A DNA stretch of 64,000 nt from assembly GCA_951812305.1 (NCBI GenBank), contig CATOSB010000004.1, forward strand, positions 1 to 64,000. Reading direction: 5' to 3'. The DNA comes from an uncultured Paracoccaceae bacterium. GTDB taxonomy: Bacteria; Pseudomonadota; Alphaproteobacteria; Rhodobacterales; Rhodobacteraceae. The position numbers and the translations under genes are program-made. The notes under the pieces were generated by a model that was given only the letters and a program-made list of their open reading frames with translations, searched no databases and was not told where the DNA came from. Below, in pieces: positions 1 to 8,682 of the stretch (position 1 is the stretch's first letter; each line of letters begins with the position of its first letter).

Positions 1-1574
1 GGTTGCGGGGTTTTGTTCCGTCAGAGCCGTGCGATGATCTGAGGTGGTGACAGGGTCAGGATTTCCAGGATGTTGAACCGGTGTTTTCTGGCCGTCGAGA
101 TGACGGACCTGATGTCGGCGAAGACCCGCGCGCCCTCGAGGGTGCGGAAGGTGCCCGAGATTTTCATGCGCAGCTTCATCATGCGCAGGTCCTGTTCGGC
201 CTGATTGTTTGTGAATGGGACCGCGAAGTCGGCGATGAATCGCAAAACGTCATCGCGGTAGTCACGCAGGCGGAGGAGCAGGTTGTGGCCTGGCCGCCTG
301 GCTTTTCGGCCGCGGGTGCCGGGGCTTTTGGCCAGCGGGGGCTGGCGTTCGTGGAAGGCGAGCCCCTTGGCGAGGATCGCCATGTATCTGGTGACTATAC
401 CCTGGCGAACCAGTTCCGGGAGTTCGGTCTCGCCTTGATCCTGAGCCGCGCATCTGAGCTGATTGGCGCTATGAAGCACTGCGCTCATCTCCGTCGCCCA
501 AGGCTCTTTTTCGATCTCTTCGATGGCCTTGAGTTCGCGCAAGTGATGCGCCCCGCAGAGGGCGTGGGCGTCCACTCCGCTCATATGGGCGTAGTAGGGT
601 TTCCAGTGATCATGAATGATCGTCCCGCCGGTCAGGAAGGTTGGAACAGCACCGCGTTTGGCGCTGATGCGGTAATGGGTGAAGGCGGTATCGCAGATCG
701 TGTGCAGCCAGTGCAGCTTGCCGGCAACACGAAGTCCGGTCTCGTCCAGATGCCGAACGCCGCCTTCGGCAAGCCGGGCGAGAATGTGTTCAACCACGAC
801 ACCCATCTTATTTGCCGCGCCGCGCGTCCAGTTGGTCACGCTGGCCGCGCACAAGCTGGTGGCCCCAAACAGGTCGCGCATAAGCTGGCAGACCCGATCC
901 TCGGGTATCAGCTGCTGAACATTGCAATAGACCGCCACTGCCCGCATGCGCGTGCCATATTGCACATGCGCGGCCACGCCATCGGGAAAGCCAGCCGTCG
1001 TCGTGGCTCGACAATGGTCGCAACAATAAACCGCCGCCTGATGCTCGGTGACCTCCAGGCGTGGCGCAGGCAAGTCGAACACCTGACGCTTCTCGATCCC
1101 TTTCACCATCTCCGCCGTCAGGGCGCTCTGACAGGCGCTGCAATGCGTCGCCTCATGCCGTTCGACAAAGTCGGGTGTTGACGTCTGGCGCAGGGTGTCG
1201 CCCCGGTGGCCAACTTGGCCGCCACTTTTCTTTCCGGATTTGCCACGCAGGCTGCGCGGGGCTGGCTTCTTCAGGCCATCACTTGAAGGGGGCTTGCTGC
1301 TATTGCTGCTGTTCTTGGCCAACTGTCGGCGCAGGTCCGTGATCTCTTCCGCCATGCTCGCCAACGCAGCTTCAAGCTCAGCGATCCGACGCAGAGCCGT
1401 GGCGAGAAGTTGTTCAAGGGCGGCAACCTGATCCATCCCACCACTGATTCAGAGAAATCAACCCGGCGCCACAGAATTCAGACAAGAAAGAAAAAAAACA
1501 CGCGCAAAATGGCAAATTCGACTCACCATAAAACTGACAATAACACTCAAACGTGGGGGGTGCTTGGGAGTTAC
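1..1574 (-). mobile_element. IS66-family insertion sequence, partial
   Basis: The element is represented by one large transposase gene and its 5' flank. On the minus strand the likely outer end lies near 1574, where the sequence reads GTAACTCCCAAGCACCCC; IS66 ends conventionally begin GTAA. The other end falls before base 1, so neither the inverted repeats nor a target duplication can be checked. No tnpA or tnpB accessory gene is visible, as in single-gene IS66 relatives. The element ends about 32 bp beyond the stop codon of the neighbouring GntR regulator and does not interrupt it. Confidence 0.7.
21..1436 (-). CDS. IS66-family transposase (TnpC type)
   Basis: This is a DDE transposase of 471 residues, normal for IS66 TnpC. 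A leucine-rich coiled coil occupies about residues 5-40 and is followed by the family signature NSSNSSKPPSSDG (42-54). Next come cysteine pairs resembling a zinc finger (HCSAC near 99 and CCDHC near 139). Candidate catalytic residues are D231 (HLDETGLR), D276 (IIHDHWKP) and E414 (TNNQAEQDLR). The C-terminal part (SGTFRTLEGA) matches the family tail. No frameshift is seen, so the protein may be functional. Confidence 0.93.
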   Translation of the reverse strand: MDQVAALEQLLATALRRIAELEAALASMAEEITDLRRQLAKNSSNSSKPPSSDGLKKPAPRSLRGKSGKKSGGQVGHRGDTLRQTSTPDFVERHEATHCSACQSALTAEMVKGIEKRQVFDLPAPRLEVTEHQAAVYCCDHCRATTTAGFPDGVAAHVQYGTRMRAVAVYCNVQQLIPEDRVCQLMRDLFGATSLCAASVTNWTRGAANKMGVVVEHILARLAEGGVRHLDETGLRVAGKLHWLHTICDTAFTHYRISAKRGAVPTFLTGGTIIHDHWKPYYAHMSGVDAHALCGAHHLRELKAIEEIEKEPWATEMSAVLHSANQLRCAAQDQGETELPELVRQGIVTRYMAILAKGLAFHERQPPLAKSPGTRGRKARRPGHNLLLRLRDYRDDVLRFIADFAVPFTNNQAEQDLRMMKLRMKISGTFRTLEGARVFADIRSVISTARKHRFNILEILTLSPPQIIARL

Positions 1575-1606
1575 TCATTTTCTTTCAATGATGGCGTAGC
1601 CAGGCG

Positions 1607-2281
1607 CTAAGCTGCCGCGGCCCGCATGAGTGACATTCGCGCAGCCTCCAGATGTTCTTTCATCTTCTGCGCGGCGCGTTCGGGTTCGCGGTTACGAATG
1701 GCGTTCAGAGTGTCGCGGTGCTGGATGTTGTAAACCGAGATGATGTCGTTATCGAGCGTCAGCTGGCGCATACGGGTCCATTCGTCGAGCGAACGGACGG
1801 TGTTGATCTGTCCAATAAGCCAGATCAGTAAGTCATTGCGGGTTGCCGCCGCGAGGGCGCGATGAAACTCGGTGTCGGCCTCGGCGAATTCGACAGGGTT
1901 GCCTACGGAGTTTTCCATGCGGGTACACAACGCATCCATGAGTTCGAAGTCTTCACGCCGACCATGCAGCACACAAAGTCGGCAGATATGCGGTTCCAGT
2001 GCGAAACGGGCGTCGATCAGTTGCAGCGGCGTCGCCTCTTCCACAGCACTCGGAACGAGATCCTTATTGGCCGCGGTCACATAGGTGCCACTTCCAGCGC
2101 GTGTTTCAAGCAAGCCCTCTTTTTCCAATTGATAGAGCGCGTCGCGCAGCGTGTTGCGGGCAACACCAAGGTCTTCGGCAAGAACACGGGACGGCGGCAG
2201 GCGTTCGAATCGCTGATAGATTCCATCGTCGATGGACTGGCGAATCTCTGTCGCGACTTCTGCAAAACTACGCCGACCCAT
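1607..2281 (-). CDS. FadR-subfamily GntR transcriptional regulator
   Basis: The protein has an N-terminal winged helix (MGRRSFAEVATEIRQSI, then RLPPSRVLAEDLGVARNTL and TRAGSGTYV) and a C-terminal FCD ligand domain containing DTEFHRALAAATRN and an HRDTLNAI segment. FCD regulators commonly sense small carboxylates through a metal site. I chose the ATG at 2281 because CTGGAG lies 9 bases upstream and the winged helix starts there; the open frame runs on to 2431 without family resemblance. It is divergent from the flavin oxidoreductase operon across about 140 bp, so control of the amine operon is inferred. Confidence 0.88.
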   Translation of the reverse strand: MGRRSFAEVATEIRQSIDDGIYQRFERLPPSRVLAEDLGVARNTLRDALYQLEKEGLLETRAGSGTYVTAANKDLVPSAVEEATPLQLIDARFALEPHICRLCVLHGRREDFELMDALCTRMENSVGNPVEFAEADTEFHRALAAATRNDLLIWLIGQINTVRSLDEWTRMRQLTLDNDIISVYNIQHRDTLNAIRNREPERAAQKMKEHLEAARMSLMRAAAA

Positions 2282-2424
2282 ATGCGCAAACTCCAGGATT
2301 CTATACCAATAATAGTCCAATAATACGCTCAAGGTACCAATGTGCAAGTGTTGGATCAGTATTTGGTTGATTTTGGTTCGGAATCGGGCTGTTCTGTCTT
2401 GAGCAGTACTTGGCGAGGTTATGG
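2282..2424. promoter_or_regulatory. Divergent promoter/operator region of the amine operon
   Basis: This AT-rich spacer separates the GntR gene from the flavin oxidoreductase. It holds an 11-bp spaced direct repeat, CCAATAATA at 2306-2314 and 2317-2325, with another CCAAT inside GGTACCAAT at 2353-2361. One helical turn between the repeats suits a regulator binding one face of the DNA. GAGG at 2415-2418 is the likely ribosome-binding site for the ATG at 2425. That the GntR protein binds here is inference. Confidence 0.45.
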
Positions 2425-3768
2425 ATGGCATTCCCCCAGCACGCAGATTTCGTGATCATCGGGGCCGGGATTCACGGCGTGTCGACTGCGTGGAAACTGG
2501 CTGAGCGTTTGATCGAGCGCGGTGAAGAGATCGAGGGCCGGATCGTCATTCTCGACAAAAGTGGGATTGCGGCCGGGGCGTCAGGGATTGCCTGCGGTGT
2601 GGTGCGCAACAATTATTTCCAACCCGCGATGCGCAGGCTGATGGCGCATTCGGTGGATGTCTGGGAAAGCGATCCGGAGGGGCTGAGTTATCACCCGGTC
2701 GGATACATGCAGATTTCCAGCGAAAGCATGCGCGATGACGTAGGCCAGATATTCGCGCAACAGCAGGCCATCGGGTATGAGAGCGTGTTCATCGAAGGCG
2801 GCAATGCCTGCGACAGCTATATGCGTGGGATATTCGGGGACTGGCAGGCAAAGAACATCACTGGCGTCTTGCACGAAAAGCGCGGTGGATATTCTAACCA
2901 GACCAAGACGATGTATGCGCTGGCCGACAAGGTCGAGAAACTGGGCGTGCGGATTCTAACTGGCGTCGAAGTGACCGGGTTTGTCAGTGAGAATGGTTCC
3001 GGCGCCGTGCAGGCGGTGGAAACCAGCAAGGGGCGGATCAGCTGCGAGAAAGTTGTGGTCGCCGTGGGGCCTTGGGCGCGGGATTTCTGGTCGATGCTGG
3101 GCCAGCCAAGCGAAATCACAGTCAAGGATCTGGATGGCAACGTGCATGAAGGCGTCGACATGTGGCGGTTCTGGCAATTGGAGGAGGGCGTCCTGCAACT
3201 CGACCCAGACACTGGCCTGGCCAACGACGGTTCCATGCCGCCGGTGATCCATGTCGATACGGATGCGGAACTGATCTCAACGGTGGATGGTTCGACGATC
3301 ACCGAAGAGATGTGGGGCATCTACTACAAGCCGGATTACCACTTTGGCGGCATTCAGGGCGGCGCAAGCCCCTACAAGGTCGAAACGCCGTGGGACAAGG
3401 TGCAGATCGATCCTTACGGACCATCGTCACCGGAATTTGTAGCGTCAGATGAATTCGCCCATATGTGGGTCAGCGCGCTGGCGCATTGTCAGGCGCGCTA
3501 TGAAGGCACGATGCCCAAATACCACCGCGAGGCGTCGGGAGGCATCGGATGTTTCACCGCAGACAGCTTCCCGGTCTTTGACCATTTCCGCGAAAACGTT
3601 GCGGTGATCGCAGATTCAAACCACGGCTGGAAGATGATCGGCGTCGGTCATCTGATTGCTGACGAAGTGCTGGGCGAGAAGCAAGAGCTGCTGGAACCAT
3701 TCCGGTTCAGCCGTTTTGCCGAGGGCAAACTGCATCCGGTGTCAAACAGCCCGTATCCTTGGAGCTGA
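2425..3768 (+). CDS. FAD-dependent oxidoreductase (DAO family), amine catabolism
   Basis: A DAO-fold flavoprotein of 447 residues. The dinucleotide-binding motif VIIGAGIHGVSTAWKL lies at about residues 10-25 and resembles sarcosine oxidase beta subunits and the MgdA subunit of N-methylglutamate dehydrogenase. A second FAD-contact region near the C-terminus reads GCFTADSFPVFD and SNHGWKMIGVG. An unusual insertion around residues 235-330 is rich in Trp, Asp and Tyr. The sox/mgd partner subunits (alpha, gamma, delta) are absent here, so it probably acts alone or with distant partners. It is first in the operon, 60 bp before the ligase gene. The ATG at 2425 is preferred to a TTG at 2410 because of the GAGG spacing. 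The exact amine substrate is unknown. Confidence 0.8.
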   Translation: MAFPQHADFVIIGAGIHGVSTAWKLAERLIERGEEIEGRIVILDKSGIAAGASGIACGVVRNNYFQPAMRRLMAHSVDVWESDPEGLSYHPVGYMQISSESMRDDVGQIFAQQQAIGYESVFIEGGNACDSYMRGIFGDWQAKNITGVLHEKRGGYSNQTKTMYALADKVEKLGVRILTGVEVTGFVSENGSGAVQAVETSKGRISCEKVVVAVGPWARDFWSMLGQPSEITVKDLDGNVHEGVDMWRFWQLEEGVLQLDPDTGLANDGSMPPVIHVDTDAELISTVDGSTITEEMWGIYYKPDYHFGGIQGGASPYKVETPWDKVQIDPYGPSSPEFVASDEFAHMWVSALAHCQARYEGTMPKYHREASGGIGCFTADSFPVFDHFRENVAVIADSNHGWKMIGVGHLIADEVLGEKQELLEPFRFSRFAEGKLHPVSNSPYPWS

Positions 3769-3828
3769 AGAATTCAATAACAGGGGCGAATGCCCCAATT
3801 CGAAACACGAAGAGGGAGATAGAGAAAA

Positions 3829-5304
3829 GTGGCCACTGATCTCGAACGTTTTGTAGACGCGCCGGGGCGCGATGAAAAAATCAAAGAAGTACGCGAGATG
3901 ATTGACAGGTTGGGGATTGAATATCTCTATCTGCAGTTCGTCTCTGTCACCGGCAAGATCATGGGCAAGGGCATCCCGGCTGATCACTGGGAAACCGTTG
4001 CCAAAAAGGGTTTCCAGCTGGTTTACGGCGCAACGGTCAACCTGTTCACCGACCGCGCGGGCAACTATCTGGGTTATGGTCCCGAAGCGGCGGAACTCGT
4101 GGGCATTCCTGAGCCGGAAACATTCATGCAGCTGCCATGGGCGCCGCAGATTGGCCGGATGTATTCGACGCTGTTCCGCAACCGCGAGGAAAAGGAAAAT
4201 CCGGGCGGGTATCTTACCAGCGATGGACGCGGCAACCTGCGCCGTCTGCATGAAGAGTTCGAGAAAAAGCACGGCCGCTCGCTGCGCATCGGCACAGAGC
4301 CGGAAATGATGTGGCTGAAGTTCGACGAGAATGGCAAGCCCAAGGACGGCTTCTCGAAACCATACTGTTATCACATCGACCAGTTTGAATCGCTGCGTCC
4401 TGTATCGATGCAGGTAATCAAATACGCCCGCCAGATGGGTCTGGATATGATCCAGGGCGACCACGAGGATGCGCCGGGTCAGTTGGAACTGAACTGGATG
4501 TTCGACGACGTACTGCGCAACGCGGATCGTCTGACCACCTATCGCCAGATCTGTGCGCAGGTCGCGCGTGAACACGGCATTTTTGCCTGCTTCATGACCA
4601 AGCCGTTCATGGGTGTCTCGGCCTCTGGCTGTCACCACAACATGAGCCTTTGGCGTGGTGGCGAGGACGAATTTGTGCGCTGTGGAAACGACCCTGACAA
4701 ACTGCCGGGGATGAAAGACAACTACATGTACGTCAAGGGCGGCGAGAATACGTTCATGCCCGATGACGACGATCCACAGATGCCGGGCAAGGAAGGACTG
4801 GAGGCGATCGGTGGCGTGGTCACGCACCTTCAGGCACTGACCGCGATTGGCTGTTCGACCGTGAACTCTTACCGTCGGTTGTGGGATACAGGTTTCTGGG
4901 CGCCGGTCTTTGCCGATTGGGGCTTCCAGAACCGCACCACGGGTTTGCGCGTATCCGCGCCGGGGCGCTTTGAATACCGCTCGGTCGATTCAATGGTGAA
5001 CCCCTACATCATGGGCTCGACCCTGCTGGCGGCCATGGATGACGGCATCGACAACAAGCTCGATCCCGGTCAGCCGGAGGAGCGCAACATCTATGAGGCG
5101 ATCAAGGAAGGCAAAGACGTCAAGAAATTGCCGATGTCGCTGGGTGAGGCGCTGGAGCATCTGGAAGGCAGCGAGGTGGTGCGTCGCGGCATGCCGGGTG
5201 AGATGTACCGGCTGTACCATGAATACAAGCACGACGAATACGCGCGCTTCATGTCCACCGTCACCGATTGGGACAACGAAACCTACATGGAATGCCTGCC
5301 ATAG
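3829..5304 (+). CDS. Glutamine-synthetase-family ligase (GmaS/GlnT-like)
   Basis: A glutamine synthetase fold of 491 residues, expected to join an amine to the gamma-carboxyl of glutamate using ATP. Visible family elements are the acidic metal-site region IGTEPEMMW, GDHEDAPGQLELNW, the histidine region SGCHHNMSLW, TVNSYRRLW and the RFEYRSVDS arginine region. Start is GTG at 3829 behind GAGGGAG. Roseobacter methylamine users have gamma-glutamylmethylamide synthetase (GmaS, about 435 residues); this protein is about 55 residues longer with a different N-terminus. I therefore call it a family member rather than GmaS. It sits directly before the GlxBCD-like genes, which would process a glutamyl amide. 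Confidence 0.8.
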   Translation: MATDLERFVDAPGRDEKIKEVREMIDRLGIEYLYLQFVSVTGKIMGKGIPADHWETVAKKGFQLVYGATVNLFTDRAGNYLGYGPEAAELVGIPEPETFMQLPWAPQIGRMYSTLFRNREEKENPGGYLTSDGRGNLRRLHEEFEKKHGRSLRIGTEPEMMWLKFDENGKPKDGFSKPYCYHIDQFESLRPVSMQVIKYARQMGLDMIQGDHEDAPGQLELNWMFDDVLRNADRLTTYRQICAQVAREHGIFACFMTKPFMGVSASGCHHNMSLWRGGEDEFVRCGNDPDKLPGMKDNYMYVKGGENTFMPDDDDPQMPGKEGLEAIGGVVTHLQALTAIGCSTVNSYRRLWDTGFWAPVFADWGFQNRTTGLRVSAPGRFEYRSVDSMVNPYIMGSTLLAAMDDGIDNKLDPGQPEERNIYEAIKEGKDVKKLPMSLGEALEHLEGSEVVRRGMPGEMYRLYHEYKHDEYARFMSTVTDWDNETYMECLP

Positions 5305-5324
5305 ACCGCAAGCGCTACAAAATT

Positions 5325-5367
5325 CCCCACTCCTCTCAGGAGCGGGGTTAGGGGGGAGGTTTCCCCC
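5325..5367. repeat. Intergenic hairpins before the GlxB-like gene
   Basis: A stem of CCCCACTCCT (5325-5334) and AGGAGCGGGG (5338-5347) has one mismatch and a 3-base loop. A G-run and C-run pair (about 5352-5367) follows. Both lie between the ligase and GlxB-like genes, just before the AAGGAGG ribosome site. They may tune processing or stability within the operon transcript; no T-run follows, so a terminator is unlikely. Confidence 0.5.
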
Positions 5368-5396
5368 GAACAAATGCAAAGGAGGCACCGCGTAAA

Positions 5397-6332
5397 ATGT
5401 GCGGAATCGCTGGAATAATTCACAAGGGCAAAAGCTCCAATGTCGGCGGTGAGATGACCGCGATGTTACAGGCGCTGAAACATCGCGGCCCGGATTCGAC
5501 TGGGTATGCGGTTTATAACGAGGCGAAAGAGGGCGATTACATTATGCGCCTGAAAGTCGCCGAGGCCGAGGATATGGATCGCGGTCGCGGCATCCATCAG
5601 GTGCTGGAAGAGCGGATTGACGCGGTCGAGGCCATCCTCGCCGAGCATGGTGCAAAGGTCAAAGTAAAGGACCGTGTCCGGCCCTATGCCCTACGCTATG
5701 TCATCGGTCATGGCGGCGACACTGGCGAGATGGCCGAGCATATCGAGGAAACCGAAGGTGTTGAGATCCTGTCGCTCGGCAACGGGCTGGAACTGATCAA
5801 GGATCTCGGCGATGCCGCGGAAGTTGCCGAAGCATACGGGCTTGGCGACTTTGAAGGTACGCACGGCATCGGGCACACGCGGATGGCGACGGAATCGGAC
5901 GTCGATATCAGATCCGCGCACCCATATTGGGCCTTCCCTTACAACGACGTTTCGGTCGTTCATAACGGGCAAATCACCAACTACTGGATCATGCGCCGCG
6001 AGATGGAGCGCAAAGGCCATCGGTTCATGTCGAATTGCGACAGCGAGTTGCTTGCCGTTTACACTGCCCACAACCTCGCCAACGGTGTTCCACTTGAGGA
6101 AAGCCTGAAGCGTTCAATCGACGAAATTGACGGGGTGTTCACCTATCTCGTGTGCACCAAGGATCAGTTGGGCATGGCCAAGGACACGATGGCCGCCAAA
6201 CCGCTGGTTTTGTACGAAAGTGACGACCTGATCGCGATGGCATCCGAAGAGGTGGCGATCCGCGCCATACTTCCCGAAGAAATCGACACCGTCGATCCGT
6301 ACGACGAGGAGGTACGCGTATGGCAAGCGTGA
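5397..6332 (+). CDS. Class II glutamine amidotransferase (GlxB/MgsA-like)
   Basis: The protein starts MCGIAGIIHKGK, so Cys2 is the expected N-terminal nucleophile that hydrolyses glutamine or a glutamyl amide. Family motifs are LKHRGPDSTG (near 28-37), the GIGHTRMATESD segment, HNGQITNYW and SNCDSELL. It is about 311 residues and lacks synthase domains, like GlxB of Sinorhizobium and MgsA of N-methylglutamate synthase. AAGGAGG lies just upstream. It overlaps the next gene by 13 bases, implying translational coupling in a complex with the GlxC- and GlxD-like proteins. Confidence 0.87.
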   Translation: MCGIAGIIHKGKSSNVGGEMTAMLQALKHRGPDSTGYAVYNEAKEGDYIMRLKVAEAEDMDRGRGIHQVLEERIDAVEAILAEHGAKVKVKDRVRPYALRYVIGHGGDTGEMAEHIEETEGVEILSLGNGLELIKDLGDAAEVAEAYGLGDFEGTHGIGHTRMATESDVDIRSAHPYWAFPYNDVSVVHNGQITNYWIMRREMERKGHRFMSNCDSELLAVYTAHNLANGVPLEESLKRSIDEIDGVFTYLVCTKDQLGMAKDTMAAKPLVLYESDDLIAMASEEVAIRAILPEEIDTVDPYDEEVRVWQA

Positions 6333-7189
6333 CTGACGCCCAGCTGAAGGAAATGAGCCGGGAAGAGCGCGTCAATGCGCTGGGCATGACAACCGAACAG
6401 CTGACCGGCAAATCACTTTATATGGAATTCGATCCGGATGCGGAGGAGCGATTCATTTACCCTTGGGCGGATGATGTCGATTTCAACAAGCGCACCGATC
6501 TGGACTGCGACGGCAAAACCACGACCGAGGTGAATGCGAACATCCGGTCGCTGATGAAAGAGGGTTATGGCACAATTGTTCTGCAGAACCCGCGCGGGAT
6601 GCACTCTCTGGCTGTAGGCATTCTGAACAAGCTGAACCTGATTGTCGAAGGTTCCACCGGATATTTCGCCGTCGGTTTGATCGACGGGCCGAATGTGCGG
6701 ATTAATGGCCGGGTTGGCTGGTCGTGTGGTGAGAACATGATGTCGGGCACCGTGGTCATTGAGAAGAACGCCGGGTCCACGTTCGGGGCGGCCATTCGTG
6801 GCGGCGACTTGGTGTGTCGCGGTTCCGTTGGATCCCGCACCGGGATCGACATGAAGGGCGGCACGATCATCGTCGGCGGCGACACCGGCGCGCTTAGCGG
6901 TTTCATGATGCAGCGGGGGCGGATGGTCGTGTGCGGCAACGCGGGCAAGAACCTTGGCGACTCGATGTATGACGGCACGATCTATGTCGGTGGCGACATT
7001 CAGTCCTGCGGCGTGGATGCGGTCGAGGCCGAGTTGACGCAGCTCGACAAGGATTGGCTGACGCGGAAACTAACGCAATACGGGATGATGCCGGACAAGG
7101 GCGTTGATCACTTTACCAAGATTGTCGCGGGCAAACAGCTTTGGAACTACGACAATCTGGAACCCAACGAGAAGAAACTGATCTTGTGA
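6320..7189 (+). CDS. GlxC-like protein (glutamate synthase alpha C-terminal domain)
   Basis: Residues about 60-250 form the glycine-rich right-handed beta-helix repeat of the GXGXG domain of glutamate synthase (for example GRVGWSCGENMMSGTVVIE, GGTIIVGGDTGALSGFMMQ and GGDIQSCGVD). The N-terminal 60 residues are an extension. In glutamate synthase this domain is structural, linking the amidotransferase and FMN domains; here it is a separate protein of 289 residues, as in GlxC and MgsB. Its start lies inside the previous gene. I infer a three-subunit complex with its neighbours. Confidence 0.85.
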   Translation: MASVTDAQLKEMSREERVNALGMTTEQLTGKSLYMEFDPDAEERFIYPWADDVDFNKRTDLDCDGKTTTEVNANIRSLMKEGYGTIVLQNPRGMHSLAVGILNKLNLIVEGSTGYFAVGLIDGPNVRINGRVGWSCGENMMSGTVVIEKNAGSTFGAAIRGGDLVCRGSVGSRTGIDMKGGTIIVGGDTGALSGFMMQRGRMVVCGNAGKNLGDSMYDGTIYVGGDIQSCGVDAVEAELTQLDKDWLTRKLTQYGMMPDKGVDHFTKIVAGKQLWNYDNLEPNEKKLIL

Positions 7190-7208
7190 CGCAACGCGGC
7201 ACAAGATC

Positions 7209-7265
7209 ACCCCGGACCTGATCCGGGGTCCCGCAAAACAAGAGGTCCCGGGTCAAGCCCGGGAC
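7209..7265. repeat. Two REP-like palindromes between glxC- and glxD-like genes
   Basis: Hairpin one is ACCCCGGA (7209-7216) with TCCGGGGT (7222-7229). Hairpin two is GTCCCGGG (7245-7252) with CCCGGGAC (7258-7265). Both are perfect with 5-base loops. The second matches a palindrome that is common between genes in Alphaproteobacteria. They sit in the 116-bp spacer inside the operon, where they could act as RNA stabilisers or processing sites. Confidence 0.7.
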
Positions 7266-7305
7266 GGGAATTTAGAAGCGGCAACGCCGCATCAGGGAGT
7301 AAAAA

Positions 7306-8670
7306 ATGGCAGACGGATGCCCAACAACAAAGAAACCCTTGGATCGCGATACCAATCGGATCGGCGACAGCTTTATCTTTCCGCCGCGCGTCATTGACGA
7401 CATCCATATCAAGTCAGAACTTGGGCGTTACCGGATGCGGGGGTTTTCGCTGTTCAAGAAAATCCCGCATTGGGATGATCTGACATTCCTGCCCGGCACG
7501 CTGACACGGTTTGTCATCGAAGGGTATCGCGAAAAATGTGAGACCAAGACGATCATTGGCCCGCGAGCGAAGCGGCCTTTGGAGCTAGATATTCCGGTTT
7601 ATGTCACAGGGATGAGCTTCGGCGCGCTGTCCTATGAAGCCAAGACGGCATTGGCGCGTGGGGCGACGATGGCGGGAACGGCGACCTGTTCAGGCGAGGG
7701 CGGCATGATCCCGGATGAGCGGCGCTTTTCATCCAAATGGTTCTATCAGTGCATTCAGTCTCGGTATGGCTTCAATCCGCATCACCTCGTCCTAGCGGAT
7801 GGATGCGAATTCTTTATCGGTCAGGGCTGTAAGGTTGGGCTTGGCGGTCACCTGATGGGGCAGAAAGTGACCGACCAGGTGGCCGAAATGCGCTCGCTGC
7901 CTGCGGGCATCGACCAGCGTTCGCCCGCACGGCATCCGGACTGGCTGGGTCCGGACGATCTGGCACTGAAGATCCAGGAGATCCGCGAAGCGACAGATTG
8001 GCAGATCCCGATCCAGCTGAAACTGGGTGCCGCGCGTGTCTACGACGACGTTCGGATGGCGGTGAAATGTGATCCGGATTCGATCTATATCGACGGGATG
8101 GAAGGCGGAACTGGCGCAGGACCGCACCTTGCCACCGAAGATACTGGCGTTCCGGGCATGGCGGCGATCCGTCAGGCGCGCAAGGCGATTGACGACCTTG
8201 GCAAGCGGGGCGAGATCAGCCTTGTTTATGCTGGTGGTATTCGGAACGGTGCGGACGTTGCCAAGGCCATCGCGCTGGGTGCCGACGCGATTGCGCTGGG
8301 ACATTCCGTCATGATGGCTTTGAACTGCAACAAGGACATCCCGGAAGCGAATTATCCTGAGGAAATCGGGGCGGATCCGGGATATTGCTATCACTGCCAC
8401 ACAGGGCGCTGCCCGGTTGGCGTGGCCACGCAGGACCCGGCCTTGCGCCAACGGCTGGACCCGGACGAGGCGGCGGAGCGGGTGTACAACTTCCTGCACA
8501 CGCTGACCATCGAGGCACAGTTGTTCGCACGCGCCTGCGGCAAGACGCATCTGCATTCGTTGGAGGTCGAAGACCTTGCCGCGCTGACGATGGAAGCAAG
8601 CGCCATGGCGGGCGTTCCGTTGGCCGGCACCAACCACACGGTTGGCGTCGAAGACTATCACCACCTGTAG
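7306..8670 (+). CDS. FMN-binding glutamate synthase family protein (GlxD/MgsC-like)
   Basis: This is the central TIM-barrel domain of glutamate synthase as a separate 454-residue protein. Visible family elements are VYVTGMSFGALS (about 100), SGEGGM, the barrel strand IQLKLGAARVYDDVR, DGMEGGTGAGP and the phosphate-binding YAGGIRNGADVAKAIALGADA. A cysteine-rich segment CYHCHTGRCPVGVATQ near 362 fits the iron-sulfur cluster region. It would catalyse the reductive or transfer step of a GlxBCD/MgsABC-type complex. The upstream GGGAG lies about 8 bases before the ATG. Confidence 0.88.
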   Translation: MADGCPTTKKPLDRDTNRIGDSFIFPPRVIDDIHIKSELGRYRMRGFSLFKKIPHWDDLTFLPGTLTRFVIEGYREKCETKTIIGPRAKRPLELDIPVYVTGMSFGALSYEAKTALARGATMAGTATCSGEGGMIPDERRFSSKWFYQCIQSRYGFNPHHLVLADGCEFFIGQGCKVGLGGHLMGQKVTDQVAEMRSLPAGIDQRSPARHPDWLGPDDLALKIQEIREATDWQIPIQLKLGAARVYDDVRMAVKCDPDSIYIDGMEGGTGAGPHLATEDTGVPGMAAIRQARKAIDDLGKRGEISLVYAGGIRNGADVAKAIALGADAIALGHSVMMALNCNKDIPEANYPEEIGADPGYCYHCHTGRCPVGVATQDPALRQRLDPDEAAERVYNFLHTLTIEAQLFARACGKTHLHSLEVEDLAALTMEASAMAGVPLAGTNHTVGVEDYHHL

Positions 8671-8682
8671 GGAGCCCAAGAT

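Noticed and set aside
3829..5304. Naming the ligase gmaS outright
   Set aside because: Length and N-terminus differ from the roughly 435-residue GmaS I know; only the family assignment is safe without a tree.
5397..8670. Calling the three genes mgsABC with certainty
   Set aside because: GlxBCD and MgsABC share the same domain set, and sequence inspection alone does not separate them.
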